NCBI GenBank assembly: GCA_963835135.1
Contig: CAWIEF010000003.1
Coordinates: 868,001-932,000 of the forward strand
Reading direction: 5' to 3'
DNA: 64,000 bases
Source: JAVVHH01 sp963835135
GTDB taxonomy: Bacteria; Pseudomonadota; Alphaproteobacteria; Acetobacterales; Acetobacteraceae
A program made the position numbers and the translations under genes. The notes beneath the pieces are model-generated. The model worked only from the letters and a program-made list of their open reading frames with translations. It was not told where the DNA came from and did not search any database. Below are positions 25,870-34,045 of the stretch, in pieces (the stretch's first letter is position 1; each line of letters begins with the position of its first letter).

Positions 25870-26380
25870 CACGCTCGAGCCCGCGGCCCTGATGGCCCGC
25901 CTCGCTAGCGTGTCCGAGCGCCGGGCCAGGTTCCGCGAAGAACGCACCCTGGCCGCCCTGACCATGCCGCTGGTCAGCACCGGCCGCCTGCTCTACCGCC
26001 GCCCCGACTACCTCGAGAAGGAAACGCTCTGGCCGCTGCCCGAACGTTTCGTCGTCGACGGCTCGCGCCTGATCATCGCCGACCCCGCGAGCAACGACCC
26101 GCCCCATGTCGTGCCGCTCGACGCGCAACCCGGCCTCCGCACCCTGATCGACGCCACCCGAGCGCCTCTGGCCGGCGACTTGGACACGCTGAGCCGCGCC
26201 TTCTCCATCACCGTAGGCGGAACGCTGGCCGCCTGGACCCTCGACCTGGTCCCGATCGCGCCTGCCGCCGCCAGGATCGTGAGCTCGATCCAACTCACCG
26301 GCCAGGACAGCTGGATCGCCGGCATACGAACGATGCAGGCCAACGGCGACGTCACCGGCCTGCAGATCACGACCGCCTAG
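25808..26380 (+). CDS. LolA-like outer-membrane lipoprotein carrier
   Basis: The 190-residue product begins with a clear signal peptide (RRALFPLLLLPWRARA). It then shows the LolA-type beta-structure: RFREERTLAALTMPLVSTGRLLYRRPDYLEKE in pieces, then ERFVVDGSRLIIAD. Aryl-polyene and xanthomonadin clusters contain such LolA-like periplasmic carriers, presumably to ferry the lipid product to the outer membrane. The start inside the acyltransferase gene is supported by the signal peptide. It is the last gene of the cassette and its stop overlaps the stop of a convergent gene. Confidence 0.85.
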   Translation: MTLTRRALFPLLLLPWRARADTLEPAALMARLASVSERRARFREERTLAALTMPLVSTGRLLYRRPDYLEKETLWPLPERFVVDGSRLIIADPASNDPPHVVPLDAQPGLRTLIDATRAPLAGDLDTLSRAFSITVGGTLAAWTLDLVPIAPAAARIVSSIQLTGQDSWIAGIRTMQANGDVTGLQITTA

Positions 26381-26958
26381 GAGGCTTCCCGCCCGAGCGC
26401 GTGGTATTCCCGGTTCGGCATCATATCGAGCCCGTGGGCGACGCGGTTGGTGAAGTTGAAGAACCCCGTCACTTCGCAGATGTCGAAGATGTCCTCGTCG
26501 GAAAAGCCATGCTGGCTCAGCCCGTCGCGGTCCGGCCCGGCAATCTCGTGCGGCGCTTCGGTCAGCTTGACGGCGAAATCGAGCATCGCGCGCTGCCGGG
26601 TCGGCAACTCGGCGACGCGGTAGTTGAAGGCCAGCATTTCGCCCAGTTGCGGGTCGCCGGAGATCTTGCGCACCGCCGCGCCGTGCGCGACGAGGCAGTA
26701 GTAGCAGCGGTTCCACGACGAGACCGCCACGGCGATCATCTCGCGCTCGAGCTTGGACAGGCCGGACGGCCCTAGCATCAGCTCGTCATAGAGCTTGATG
26801 AAATTGCGCAGCTTCTCGGGCCGCACCAGCCAGGCGCGCAACACGTTCGGCACGAAGCCGAGCTTGTCGCGGCACTTCTGGAAATAAGGCCTGAGGTCCT
26901 CCGGCAGCGTGCGTTCGTCGGCATCGTCGAGCGCCGTCACGTGGTCGGGCTGCGGCAT
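26377..26958 (-). CDS. peroxidase-related protein of the AhpD/carboxymuconolactone decarboxylase fold
   Basis: The 193-residue protein has the AhpD-like helical core: LSKLEREMIAVAVSSWNRCYYCLVAHGAAVR contains the redox pair CYYC with the downstream His, as in alkylhydroperoxidase D. The N-terminus (LPEDLRPYFQKCRDKLGFVPNVLRAW) is typical of the uncharacterised peroxidase-related enzyme group. It probably reduces peroxides with thiols. GGAGGATTAGG precedes the ATG, which settles the start. It lies immediately downstream of the acyl-CoA synthetase gene on the same strand, separated by one base, so the two form an operon. Confidence 0.9.
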   Translation of the reverse strand: MPQPDHVTALDDADERTLPEDLRPYFQKCRDKLGFVPNVLRAWLVRPEKLRNFIKLYDELMLGPSGLSKLEREMIAVAVSSWNRCYYCLVAHGAAVRKISGDPQLGEMLAFNYRVAELPTRQRAMLDFAVKLTEAPHEIAGPDRDGLSQHGFSDEDIFDICEVTGFFNFTNRVAHGLDMMPNREYHALGREAS

Positions 26959-26959
26959 C

Positions 26960-28570
26960 CTAATCCTCCAATTGCCGTGCTCGAGCGCGGAGCTCGAACT
27001 TCTGCATCTTCCCGGTGCTGGTCTTGGGCAGCGGTCCGAACACGACGCTGCGCGGCGCTTTGAAATGCGCCATCCGCTCGCGGCAGAACGCAATGATCTC
27101 GGCCGCACTCGCCTGCGCCCCCGGTCGGAGCGTCACGAAGGCGCAGGGCGTCTCGCCCCATTTCGGGTCCGGCCGAGCCACCACTGCCGCTTCGAGGATG
27201 GCGGGGTGCCGATACAGCACGTCCTCGACCTCGATCGTGGAGATGTTCTCCCCGCCGCTGATGATGATGTCTTTCGAACGGTCACGGATCTCGAGGTAGC
27301 CGTCGGGGTGCCAGACCGCGAGATCGCCGGTGTGGAACCAGCCTCCGGCGAACGCCTCGTGTGTCGCGTCAGGGTTCTTCAGGTACCCCTTCATCGTGAT
27401 GTTCCCACGCATCAGGATCTCGCCCATCGTCTTGCCGTCGCGCGGCACCGGGGTGAGCGTCGCCGGGTCGGCGACGACAACGCTCTCCTGCACTGGATAG
27501 GCCACACCCTGCCGCGCCTTGATGGCCGCACGCTGCTCGTCCGGCAGGGCGTCCCAGTCCGAGTGCCAGGCGCAGACCGTAGCCGGGCCGTACACCTCGG
27601 TCAGTCCATAGACATGCGTGATCTCGAAGCCCAGCCGCTCCATGCCCTCGAGCACCGCGGCCGGCGGCGCCGCCCCCGCCGTCATCATGCGCACCGGATG
27701 CGATCGTTTCTGCACGCCCGGGTGGTTCAGGATCGTGCCCATCACGATCGGCGCCCCACATAAATGCGTCACCCCGTGCTGGTCCAACGCGTCCAGGATC
27801 GCCACCGCCTCGACCCGGCGCAGACACACGTTCGTCCCCGCCATCGCCGCCACCGTCCAGGGGAAACACCAGCCGTTGCAGTGGAACATCGGCAGCGTCC
27901 AGAGATAGACCGGGTGGTGCGGCATCGCCCAGGTCAGCACGTTGCCGACGGCGTTCATGTAGGCGCCGCGGTGGTGATAGACGACGCCCTTCGGCTTGCC
28001 GGTGGTGCCGGACGTGTAGTTGAGCGCAATCGCGTCCCACTCGTCTGCAGGCAACGACCAGGCGACGGCCGGGTCGCCGCCGGCGAGGAACGCCTCGTAG
28101 GTCGTGCTGCCCACGCGCTCGCCGGGTGGCGCCAGCGTGTCCTCCACGTCGACGACGAGGGGGCGCGCGGCCGACGGCAGCAACTCGAGCGCCCGGCGCA
28201 TGACCTCCGCGAACTCGCGATCGACCAGTACGACCCGTGCCTCGCCATGGCCGAGGATGTAGGCGATCGTCTCGGCGTCGAGCCGGACGTTGAGCGCGTT
28301 CAGGACGGCGCCCGCCATCGGCACGCCGAAATGCGCCTCCACCATGGCCGGCGTGTTCGGCAACATGGCCGCGACCGTCTGGCCGGGCGCCACATGCCGG
28401 GACAACGCGGCGGCGAGGCGCCTGCAGCGCTCGTAGGTGCCGGCCCAGCTCTGCCGCAATGCGCCATGCACGATCGCCACCCGGTCGGGGAACACGTCCG
28501 CGGTGCGGCGGATGAAGCTGAGCGGCGACAGCGGCGTGTAGTTCGCACTCGTCTTGGGCAGGTCGAACAT
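26960..28570 (-). CDS. acyl-CoA synthetase, AMP-forming
   Basis: The 536-residue enzyme activates a carboxylic acid as CoA thioester. YTSGTTGKPKGVVYHHRGAY is the P-loop, HVYGLTEVYGP the adenine region, GWFHTGDLAVWHPDGYLEI the A7/A8 region and KTSTGKMQKFEL carries the catalytic Lys. The sequence type resembles medium-chain and methylmercaptopropionate (DmdB-like) ligases. The start at codon 13 of the open frame (MFDLPKTSANYTPLSPLSF) matches the family N-terminus. It is divergent from the ketopantoate-reductase-like gene. Confidence 0.92.
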   Translation of the reverse strand: MFDLPKTSANYTPLSPLSFIRRTADVFPDRVAIVHGALRQSWAGTYERCRRLAAALSRHVAPGQTVAAMLPNTPAMVEAHFGVPMAGAVLNALNVRLDAETIAYILGHGEARVVLVDREFAEVMRRALELLPSAARPLVVDVEDTLAPPGERVGSTTYEAFLAGGDPAVAWSLPADEWDAIALNYTSGTTGKPKGVVYHHRGAYMNAVGNVLTWAMPHHPVYLWTLPMFHCNGWCFPWTVAAMAGTNVCLRRVEAVAILDALDQHGVTHLCGAPIVMGTILNHPGVQKRSHPVRMMTAGAAPPAAVLEGMERLGFEITHVYGLTEVYGPATVCAWHSDWDALPDEQRAAIKARQGVAYPVQESVVVADPATLTPVPRDGKTMGEILMRGNITMKGYLKNPDATHEAFAGGWFHTGDLAVWHPDGYLEIRDRSKDIIISGGENISTIEVEDVLYRHPAILEAAVVARPDPKWGETPCAFVTLRPGAQASAAEIIAFCRERMAHFKAPRSVVFGPLPKTSTGKMQKFELRARARQLED

Positions 28571-28655
28571 GCCGCCAGTGGTACGGGGCCGCACCCTGTC
28601 TGGCAAGCTTCACGGCGGAGGGGTATCGATAGGCGCATATACAGGGAGCTGCCTC

Positions 28656-29588
28656 ATGCGGATACTCATCGTCGGCGCCGGCGCGACCGGCGGATATTTC
28701 GGCGCTCGCCTGGCCCAGGCCGGCCGCGACGTCACGTTCCTCGTGCGCGCCGCCCGGGCCAAGCAGCTGCGCCGGACCGGGCTGATCATCAACAGCCCGC
28801 ATGGCGACCTCACGCTGAAGCCGCAACTGCTGGAGAGTGGCGGGGCCGCCTCCCCGTTCGATGTCGTCCTGGTCGCGCTCAAGGCATACGCGCTCGAGCC
28901 GGCGCTGAACGACATCGCCCGCGTGGTGGGCCCCGACACGATGCTGGTGCCGTTCCTCAACGGCATGCGGCATCTCGATACGCTGATCGGCCGGTTCGGC
29001 GAGCGGGCCGTGCTGGGGGGCGTCTGCCTGGTCGCGACGACGCTGAAGCCGGATGGCAGCATCGCCCAGCTCGCACCCTTTCAGGAGATCGTCTACGGCG
29101 AGCGCGACGGCTCCGCCTCCGACCGGGTCGCCTCGATCGATGGCGCGATGCAGGGCGCCGGGTTCAAGGCGCGGGCGTCGTCGGAGATCATGCAGGAGAT
29201 GTGGAACAAATGGATGCTGCTGGCGTCCGGCGGCGCGCTCACCTGCCTGCTGCGCGGCAATGTCGGCGAGATCGAGGCGGTGGCCGGCGGCACGGCCGTG
29301 GCGCACCGCCTGGTCGACGAGGTGGCATCGGTCGCCACCGCGGAGGGCTACAGGCCCAGCCAGGCCACCGACGACCGCGTCCGGACGACGCTGACCGCGG
29401 CGGCGTCACCGTTTGCCACATCGATGTATCGCGACCTCTGCGGTGACCAGCCGGTCGAGGCGGAGCAGATCCTGGGCGATATGGTGACCCGGGCGCAACG
29501 GTTCGGCTTGCCCACCCCGCTGCTGGAGGCTGCCGTGGTGCAACTCCGGATCTACCAGGGCCGGCTGACCCGCCAGCCCTCGTCGTAG
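28656..29588 (+). CDS. ketopantoate reductase family protein
   Basis: The 310-residue enzyme has the N-terminal Rossmann motif GAGATGGYFGARLAQAG, the VLVALKAYAL strand and the C-terminal helical domain with EIMQEMWNKWMLLASGGALTCLLRG (the Lys is the expected catalytic residue) and SMYRDLCGDQPVEAEQILGDM. Family members reduce 2-dehydropantoate with NADPH for pantothenate and CoA synthesis, but several paralogues act on other 2-keto compounds, so the panE name is not assigned. AGGGAG precedes the ATG. It is divergent from the acyl-CoA synthetase gene. Confidence 0.88.
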   Translation: MRILIVGAGATGGYFGARLAQAGRDVTFLVRAARAKQLRRTGLIINSPHGDLTLKPQLLESGGAASPFDVVLVALKAYALEPALNDIARVVGPDTMLVPFLNGMRHLDTLIGRFGERAVLGGVCLVATTLKPDGSIAQLAPFQEIVYGERDGSASDRVASIDGAMQGAGFKARASSEIMQEMWNKWMLLASGGALTCLLRGNVGEIEAVAGGTAVAHRLVDEVASVATAEGYRPSQATDDRVRTTLTAAASPFATSMYRDLCGDQPVEAEQILGDMVTRAQRFGLPTPLLEAAVVQLRIYQGRLTRQPSS

Positions 29589-29602
29589 GACGATCCGGGA
29601 GA

Positions 29603-29782
29603 TCAGGCGCCGGTGGTCTTGCCCTTCTCGACGTAGCCGGCCGGGGCGCCTTTTTCATGGCTGGCGTCCTTGCTGTGACCGCCGACGCCTCGCGCCGCGT
29701 CGGCGCTGCCGGTCTTGGGGTTTGGTGCGCCGACAGTGCCGGTCACGGTGGAATCGGTGGGCTCTGGTGTCTTCTCGCTCAT
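29603..29782 (-). CDS. small hydrophilic protein, 59 residues
   Basis: This short gene encodes a polar, Gly/Ala/Thr/Lys-rich protein (MSEKTPEPTDSTVTGTVGAP at the start and PAGYVEKGKTTGA at the end) with no hydrophobic segment, so it is probably cytosolic and intrinsically disordered. GGGAG lies eight bases upstream of the ATG, and reading the minus strand gives an uninterrupted frame to TGA. Composition resembles small stress-related proteins such as the KGG/GsiB type, but there is no clear motif match. It stands between the ketopantoate-reductase-like gene and the tRNA. Confidence 0.6.
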   Translation of the reverse strand: MSEKTPEPTDSTVTGTVGAPNPKTGSADAARGVGGHSKDASHEKGAPAGYVEKGKTTGA

Positions 29783-29838
29783 CGGGTCACTCCCTTGTCC
29801 GAGAGCCTAACGCGCCAGCCAGGATGCAAGTTCGGGCC

Positions 29839-29867
29839 TTGCCCGGGGCAGGCACCGGGGCTATACG
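29839..29867 (+). promoter_or_regulatory. predicted sigma-70 promoter of tRNA-Pro
   Basis: TTGCCC and TATACG are separated by exactly 17 bases. The -10 element ends 12 bases before the tRNA, which places initiation just upstream of its 5' end, as expected for a tRNA gene with a short leader. Confidence 0.55.
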
Positions 29868-29879
29868 CGGCGCCTCAGT

Positions 29880-29956
29880 CGGGGCGTAGTACAGCCTGGT
29901 AGTACGCTTGCTTCGGGAGCAAGAGGCCGGAGGTTCGAATCCTCTCGCCCCGACCA
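29880..29956 (+). tRNA. tRNA-Pro(CGG)
   Basis: The 77-nt sequence folds as a cloverleaf. Acceptor arms CGGGGCG/CGCCCCG pair fully. The D arm has GTAC/GTAC. The anticodon stem CTTGC/GCAAG encloses the loop TTCGGGA with anticodon CGG, and the T loop is TTCGAAT. The discriminator A and an encoded CCA complete the 3' end. It decodes the proline codon CCG, one of the commonest in this GC-rich sequence. Confidence 0.95.
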
Positions 29957-30028
29957 TTCCACCCGGCGACCATGGGCTTGCGCGAGCGGCTCGGCGGGAG
30001 TGCACTGCCTGAAACGGTGGGAGCCTCC

Positions 30029-31196
30029 ATGGATTTCGCGCTCACGCCCGAGCAAGAGGCGCTGCAAGCCTCGGTCGGCCGGATCGCAGCCGAGTTCGAC
30101 GAGCGCTACTGGCTCGAGCGGGATCAGACAGCGACGTTTCCCCATGCGTTCACCGAAGCGGTCGCCGCGGGCGGTTGGCTGGGGATCGCGATGCCGGAGG
30201 CGTATGGCGGCGCTGGGCTGGGCGTGACCGAGGCGGCGCTGATGATGCACACCATCGCCTGCTCGCCGGGGGGCCAGGCTGCGGCATCGTCGGTGCACAT
30301 GAACATCTTCGGGCCGCATCCGATCGTGGTGCACGCAACCGAGGCGCAGAAGCGCCGATGGTTGCCGCCGCTGATTGCCGGAACGGAGCGGGCGTGCTTC
30401 GGCGTGACCGAGCCGGACGCCGGGCTCGACACCACGCGCGCCGTGACCCGCGCCGAAACGGTCCAGGGCGGCTACCGCATCTTCGGCCAGAAGATCTGGA
30501 CATCGACGGCGCAGGAGGCGGACAAGATCCTGCTGCTGGCGCGCACCACGCCGATCGAGCGATGCGTGCGGCCGCAAGACGGGCTGAGCCTGTTCTACAC
30601 GACGCTCGACCGGGCCAAGGTGGAGGTTCGGCTGATCCACAAGATGGGCCGGCACGCGGTCGAACTCGAACCAAGTCTTTTTCGATGGCCTCGACGTACC
30701 CGAGGAGGATCGGATCGGCGCCGAAGGCCATGGCTTCCGCTATCTGCTGGACAGCCTCAACCCGGAACGCGTGCTCGTGGGCATCGAAGCGGTCGGCATC
30801 GGGCAGTGGGCGCTGGGGCGGGCGGCGGATTACGCGCGCGAGCGGACGGTGTTCGGACGCAAGATCGGCCAGAACCAGGGCATACAGCATCCGCTGGCGG
30901 TCAATTGGATCGAATTGGAGAACGCGTTTTACGCCTGCCTACGGGCCGCATGGCTCTACGACAACGGGCAGCCGTGCGGGCCGCAGGCCAACGCGGCCAA
31001 GTATTGCGGCGCGGAGGCCGGATACCGCGCCTGCCTGCAGGCCGTCATGACGCATGGCGGCATGGGCTACGCCCAGGAGTACCACGTCGAGCGCATGCTG
31101 CGCGAAAGCCTGATCGCCAAGATCGCGCCCGTCAGCGAGCAGCTGATCCTGAGCAACATCGCCGAGCGCGTGTTGCGGCTGCCGAAATCCTATTGA
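30029..31196 (+). pseudogene. acyl-CoA dehydrogenase, frameshifted
   Basis: The gene would encode an acyl-CoA dehydrogenase of about 388 residues. The first 212 codons run from MDFALTPEQEALQ through MPEAYGGAGLGV, CFGVTEPDAGLDTT and FGQKIWTSTAQ to IHKMGRHAVE. The expected continuation SNQVFFDGLDVPEEDRIG is found only one frame over, and a single extra C at about 30665 explains it. The rest (ERTVFGRKIGQNQGIQHPLA, THGGMGYAQEYHVERMLRE) is intact, including the terminal LRLPKSY. Either a recent one-base mutation or a sequence error. It heads a transcript with the CitE-like lyase and CoA-transferase genes. Confidence 0.87.
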
Positions 31197-31207
31197 GGAG
31201 GATGCCC

Positions 31208-32077
31208 ATGCTGCGGTCGATGCTGTTCGTCCCGGGCGATAGTGAGCGCAAGCTGGCCAAGGGTGCGGGAGCGCCGGCCGATGCGCTGATCCTGGACCTC
31301 GAGGACTCGGTCTCGGCCGATCGGACCCAGTTCGCGCGCGGGCTGGTGCGGGACTTCCTCGAGACGCATCGGGACCGTTCCAAGCGGCAGCTCTGGGTCC
31401 GCATCAATCCGCTCTCGACGGCGCTGGCGCTCGCGGATTTGGCTGCGGTGATCGGTGGCCGGCCGGACGGGATCATGTTGCCGAAGCCGGACTCCGGCGC
31501 GGACGTCGCGATCCTTGACCACTATCTGAGCGCGCTCGAGGTGCGCGAGGGAGTGCCGGCCGGGTCGGTTAAGATCATCCCCGTGGCGACGGAAACGGCG
31601 GCGGCGGTGTTCACGCTCGGAAGCTATGCCGGCTGCAGCGTGCGGCTGGTCGGCATGACCTGGGGCGCGGAGGACCTTTCGGCAGCGCTGGGGGCGAGCA
31701 GCAACCGGGCGGCCGACGGCGGCTTTGCCTTTCCCTACCAGATGGCCCGCTCCCTGTGCCTGGCCGGTGCGGTCGCGGCGGAGGTGCAGCCGCTGGACAC
31801 GCTGTATGCCGATTTCCGGGACGGGGCCGGGCTGGCGGCGGACTCGCAAGCGAGCCGGCAGAGCGGGTTCAGCGGGCGGCTGGCAATCCACCCGGATCAG
31901 GTCAGCATCATCAACGCGGCGTTCACCCCCGACCCGGCCGACATCGCCCATGCCCAACGCGTCGTCGACGCGTTCGCGGCCTCGCCCGGGACCGGCGTGG
32001 TCGGGCTCGACGGCATGATGCTGGACATGCCGCATCTCAAGCAGGCCCGGCGGGTGCTCGCGATGGCGGGCCGGTAG
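31208..32077 (+). CDS. HpcH/HpaI aldolase / CitE-type CoA-ester lyase
   Basis: The 289-residue TIM-barrel protein resembles CitE and malyl/citramalyl-CoA lyases: RSMLFVPGDSERKL, DALILDLEDSV (metal-binding acidic residues), ARGLVRDFLE, LWVRINPLST, GIMLPKPDSG and GFSGRLAIHPDQV. AGGAGG sits seven bases before the ATG at 31208, so this start is preferred to an ATG two codons earlier. With the CoA transferase encoded one base downstream and the acyl-CoA dehydrogenase upstream it forms a CoA-ester pathway, for instance formation and cleavage of a citramalyl- or hydroxyacyl-CoA. The exact substrate is unknown. Confidence 0.9.
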   Translation: MLRSMLFVPGDSERKLAKGAGAPADALILDLEDSVSADRTQFARGLVRDFLETHRDRSKRQLWVRINPLSTALALADLAAVIGGRPDGIMLPKPDSGADVAILDHYLSALEVREGVPAGSVKIIPVATETAAAVFTLGSYAGCSVRLVGMTWGAEDLSAALGASSNRAADGGFAFPYQMARSLCLAGAVAAEVQPLDTLYADFRDGAGLAADSQASRQSGFSGRLAIHPDQVSIINAAFTPDPADIAHAQRVVDAFAASPGTGVVGLDGMMLDMPHLKQARRVLAMAGR

Positions 32078-33289
32078 GTGAGGCCGCTCGAGGGCATCCG
32101 GGTGCTGGATCTGAGCAAGGTGCTCGCCGGGCCGCTCTGTGCCCAGTATCTCGGCGAGTTCGGCGCCGAGGTGATCAAGGTGGAGCCGTGCACGATCGGC
32201 GACGACACGCGAGCCTGGCCGCCGCTGCGGGACGGTACCGGCGCGGTGTTCCTGGCCGTCAACCGCAACAAGCGCAGCCTGGCGGTCGACCTGAAGACCG
32301 ACGCCGGACGAGCGATCGTGCATGCGTTAGCGACGCGGGCCGACGTCGTGCTCGAAAGCTACGGCACGGGCGTGGCCGAGCGGCTGGGGATCGACGAGAC
32401 GACACTGCGGGCGCTGAACGGGCGGCTGATCTATTGCAGCATCTCCGGCTTCGGGCGCACCGGGCCGCTGGCCAAGGCTGCGGGCTACGACGTGATCCTG
32501 CAGGCGTTCAGCGGGATGATGGACCTGACGGGCTACCCCGGCGGCGCACCGGTGCGCAGCCCGATCTCGCCGATCGACCAGACCACGGGGATGCATGCTC
32601 TGTCCGGCATCCTGGCGGCGCTGATCGAGCGGGGGCGGACGGGCAAAGGGGCGCGGCTGGACGTCTCGTTGCTCGAGACGGCGGTGGCCCTCCTGGCGCC
32701 GAACGTGCAGAGCTACTGGGAGAGGGGCACGGTTCCCGAGCGGAGCGGCTCCGGTCATGAGTCCCTGGTGCCGTATCAGGCGTTCGAGGCCGCAGACCTG
32801 CCCTTGATGATTGGAGTGGCGAACGACAAGCTCTGGCGGGCTTTTTGCGCCGCCGTAGGGCGCGCCGAGTTGGCCGAGGACGCGCGGTTCCGGACCAGCC
32901 CGGACCGTGCCAAGCACCGGGCGGAGTGCGTCGGTTTGGTCCAGGAGATCGTGCGGGCGCGGCCGCGCGAGGCCTGGCTCGAGCTGCTGACCGGCTTGGG
33001 CGTGCCATGCGCCCCGATCCACACGCTGGCCGAGGCGCTCGATCATCCGCAGACGGCGGCGCGGGGAATCATCATGGATTACGACCATCCGCATTTGGGG
33101 CCGATGAGGGCGATCGCGCAGCCGCTCGACGTCGCCGGCGCGCCCCGCGCGGTGACGTTACCGCCGCCCATGCTGGGCGAGCATGGGGCGGCGATCTTGC
33201 GCGAGCTGGGCTACGCCGAGGCCGAGATCGACGCGCTCGTGCAGCAAGGCGTGGTGCTGAAGGGTGTCAAGCCGCGATGTGGATCGTGA
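32078..33289 (+). CDS. CaiB/BaiF-type class III CoA transferase
   Basis: The 403-residue enzyme moves CoA between carboxylic acids. Family segments are LEGIRVLDLSKVLAGPLCAQYLGEFGAEVIKVEP (in pieces), RNKRSLAVDLKTDAGR, ISGFGRTGPLAKAAGYDVILQAFSGMM and QTTGMHALSGILAALIERGRTG. The catalytic Asp of the class lies in the YDVILQA region's preceding strand or near LDVSLLETA; I could not fix it with certainty. It starts with GTG directly after the lyase stop, so the two are coupled. The 3' end overlaps the convergent FAH-family gene by 23 bases. Confidence 0.92.
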   Translation: MRPLEGIRVLDLSKVLAGPLCAQYLGEFGAEVIKVEPCTIGDDTRAWPPLRDGTGAVFLAVNRNKRSLAVDLKTDAGRAIVHALATRADVVLESYGTGVAERLGIDETTLRALNGRLIYCSISGFGRTGPLAKAAGYDVILQAFSGMMDLTGYPGGAPVRSPISPIDQTTGMHALSGILAALIERGRTGKGARLDVSLLETAVALLAPNVQSYWERGTVPERSGSGHESLVPYQAFEAADLPLMIGVANDKLWRAFCAAVGRAELAEDARFRTSPDRAKHRAECVGLVQEIVRARPREAWLELLTGLGVPCAPIHTLAEALDHPQTAARGIIMDYDHPHLGPMRAIAQPLDVAGAPRAVTLPPPMLGEHGAAILRELGYAEAEIDALVQQGVVLKGVKPRCGS

Positions 33290-33956
33290 TCTCACCGAGA
33301 CCGTCGATGCCGACCGTCATCGTCTGACCGGCTTTGACCGGGCCGACGCCCTCGGGGGTGCCGGTCATGATGAGGTCGCCGGGGCGAAGCTCCATCGAAC
33401 GCGACGCGATGCTGATGACGTCTGGGATCGGCCAGATCAGCTTGGAGATGTCGCTGTCCTGCTTGGTCGTGCCGTCGACGGCAAGCCAGATGCGGCCCTT
33501 GTCGACGTGCCCGACCGAGGCGACGGGGTGGATGGGGCCGATCGGGGCGGAGTGGTCGAAGCCCTTGCCCCAATCCCACGGGCGGCCGAGGTCCTTGGCA
33601 GCGTTCTGCAGGTCGCGCCGGGTCATGTCGAGGCCGATGCCGTAGCCCCAGACGTGGTCGAGCGCGGCGTCCGGCGCGATGTTTGCGCCGGCCTTGCCGA
33701 TGGCCACGATCAGCTCGGCTTCGTAATGGAGGTTCGCGGTTTCCGGCGGATACGGGATGGTTGCGCCGTCATCGACGACGGCGTCGGCCGGCTTGAGGAA
33801 GAAGAAGGGCGGCTCGCGGTCCGGATCCTTGCCCATCTCGCGCGCATGGGCGGCGTAGTTGCGGCCGACGCAGAAGATGCGGCGGACGGGGAAGCGGCCG
33901 CTGGCGCCGGCCACTGCGACCGAGGGAGTTGGGGCCGGTTCGATGACGAAATTCAT
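33267..33956 (-). CDS. fumarylacetoacetate hydrolase family protein
   Basis: The 229-residue protein has the FAH C-terminal fold: IFCVGRNYAAHAREMG, FFFLKPADAVV, NLHYEAELIVAIGK with the metal-binding Glu residues, GYGIGLDMTRRDLQNAAKDLGRPWDWGKGFDHSAP (in pieces) and MTGTPEGVGPVKAGQ. Members act as hydrolases, isomerases or decarboxylases on 2-oxo acid products of ring cleavage, or as acylpyruvases; this short form is closest to the acylpyruvase type. Mg-dependent, cytosolic. It is the last gene on its strand before the convergent CoA transferase. Confidence 0.92.
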   Translation of the reverse strand: MNFVIEPAPTPSVAVAGASGRFPVRRIFCVGRNYAAHAREMGKDPDREPPFFFLKPADAVVDDGATIPYPPETANLHYEAELIVAIGKAGANIAPDAALDHVWGYGIGLDMTRRDLQNAAKDLGRPWDWGKGFDHSAPIGPIHPVASVGHVDKGRIWLAVDGTTKQDSDISKLIWPIPDVISIASRSMELRPGDLIMTGTPEGVGPVKAGQTMTVGIDGLGEITIHIAA

Positions 33957-34003
33957 GCAGCCTCGGTAGAGTTCAGTTTCGACATCAGAGGTTTGGGTCG
34001 GGA

Positions 34004-34034
34004 CGGCCGCCAGGTGGTTCGAGCCAGGCGGCCG
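34004..34034 (-). terminator. hairpin downstream of acetoacetyl-CoA reductase
   Basis: CGGCCGCC and GGCGGCCG form a perfect 8-bp stem, with an inner TGG/CCA pair around TTCGAG. It lies about 12 bases after the minus-strand reductase stop. No T-tract follows, so it may be a weak intrinsic terminator or a 3'-end-stabilising stem. Confidence 0.42.
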
Positions 34035-34045
34035 CGACGCCGTGG

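Noticed and set aside
26960..29306. Very long open frame on the minus strand (645 codons) across the acyl-CoA synthetase and reductase genes
   Set aside because: It is a shadow of the true coding frames in GC-rich DNA; composition is Arg/Gly/His-rich without any domain.
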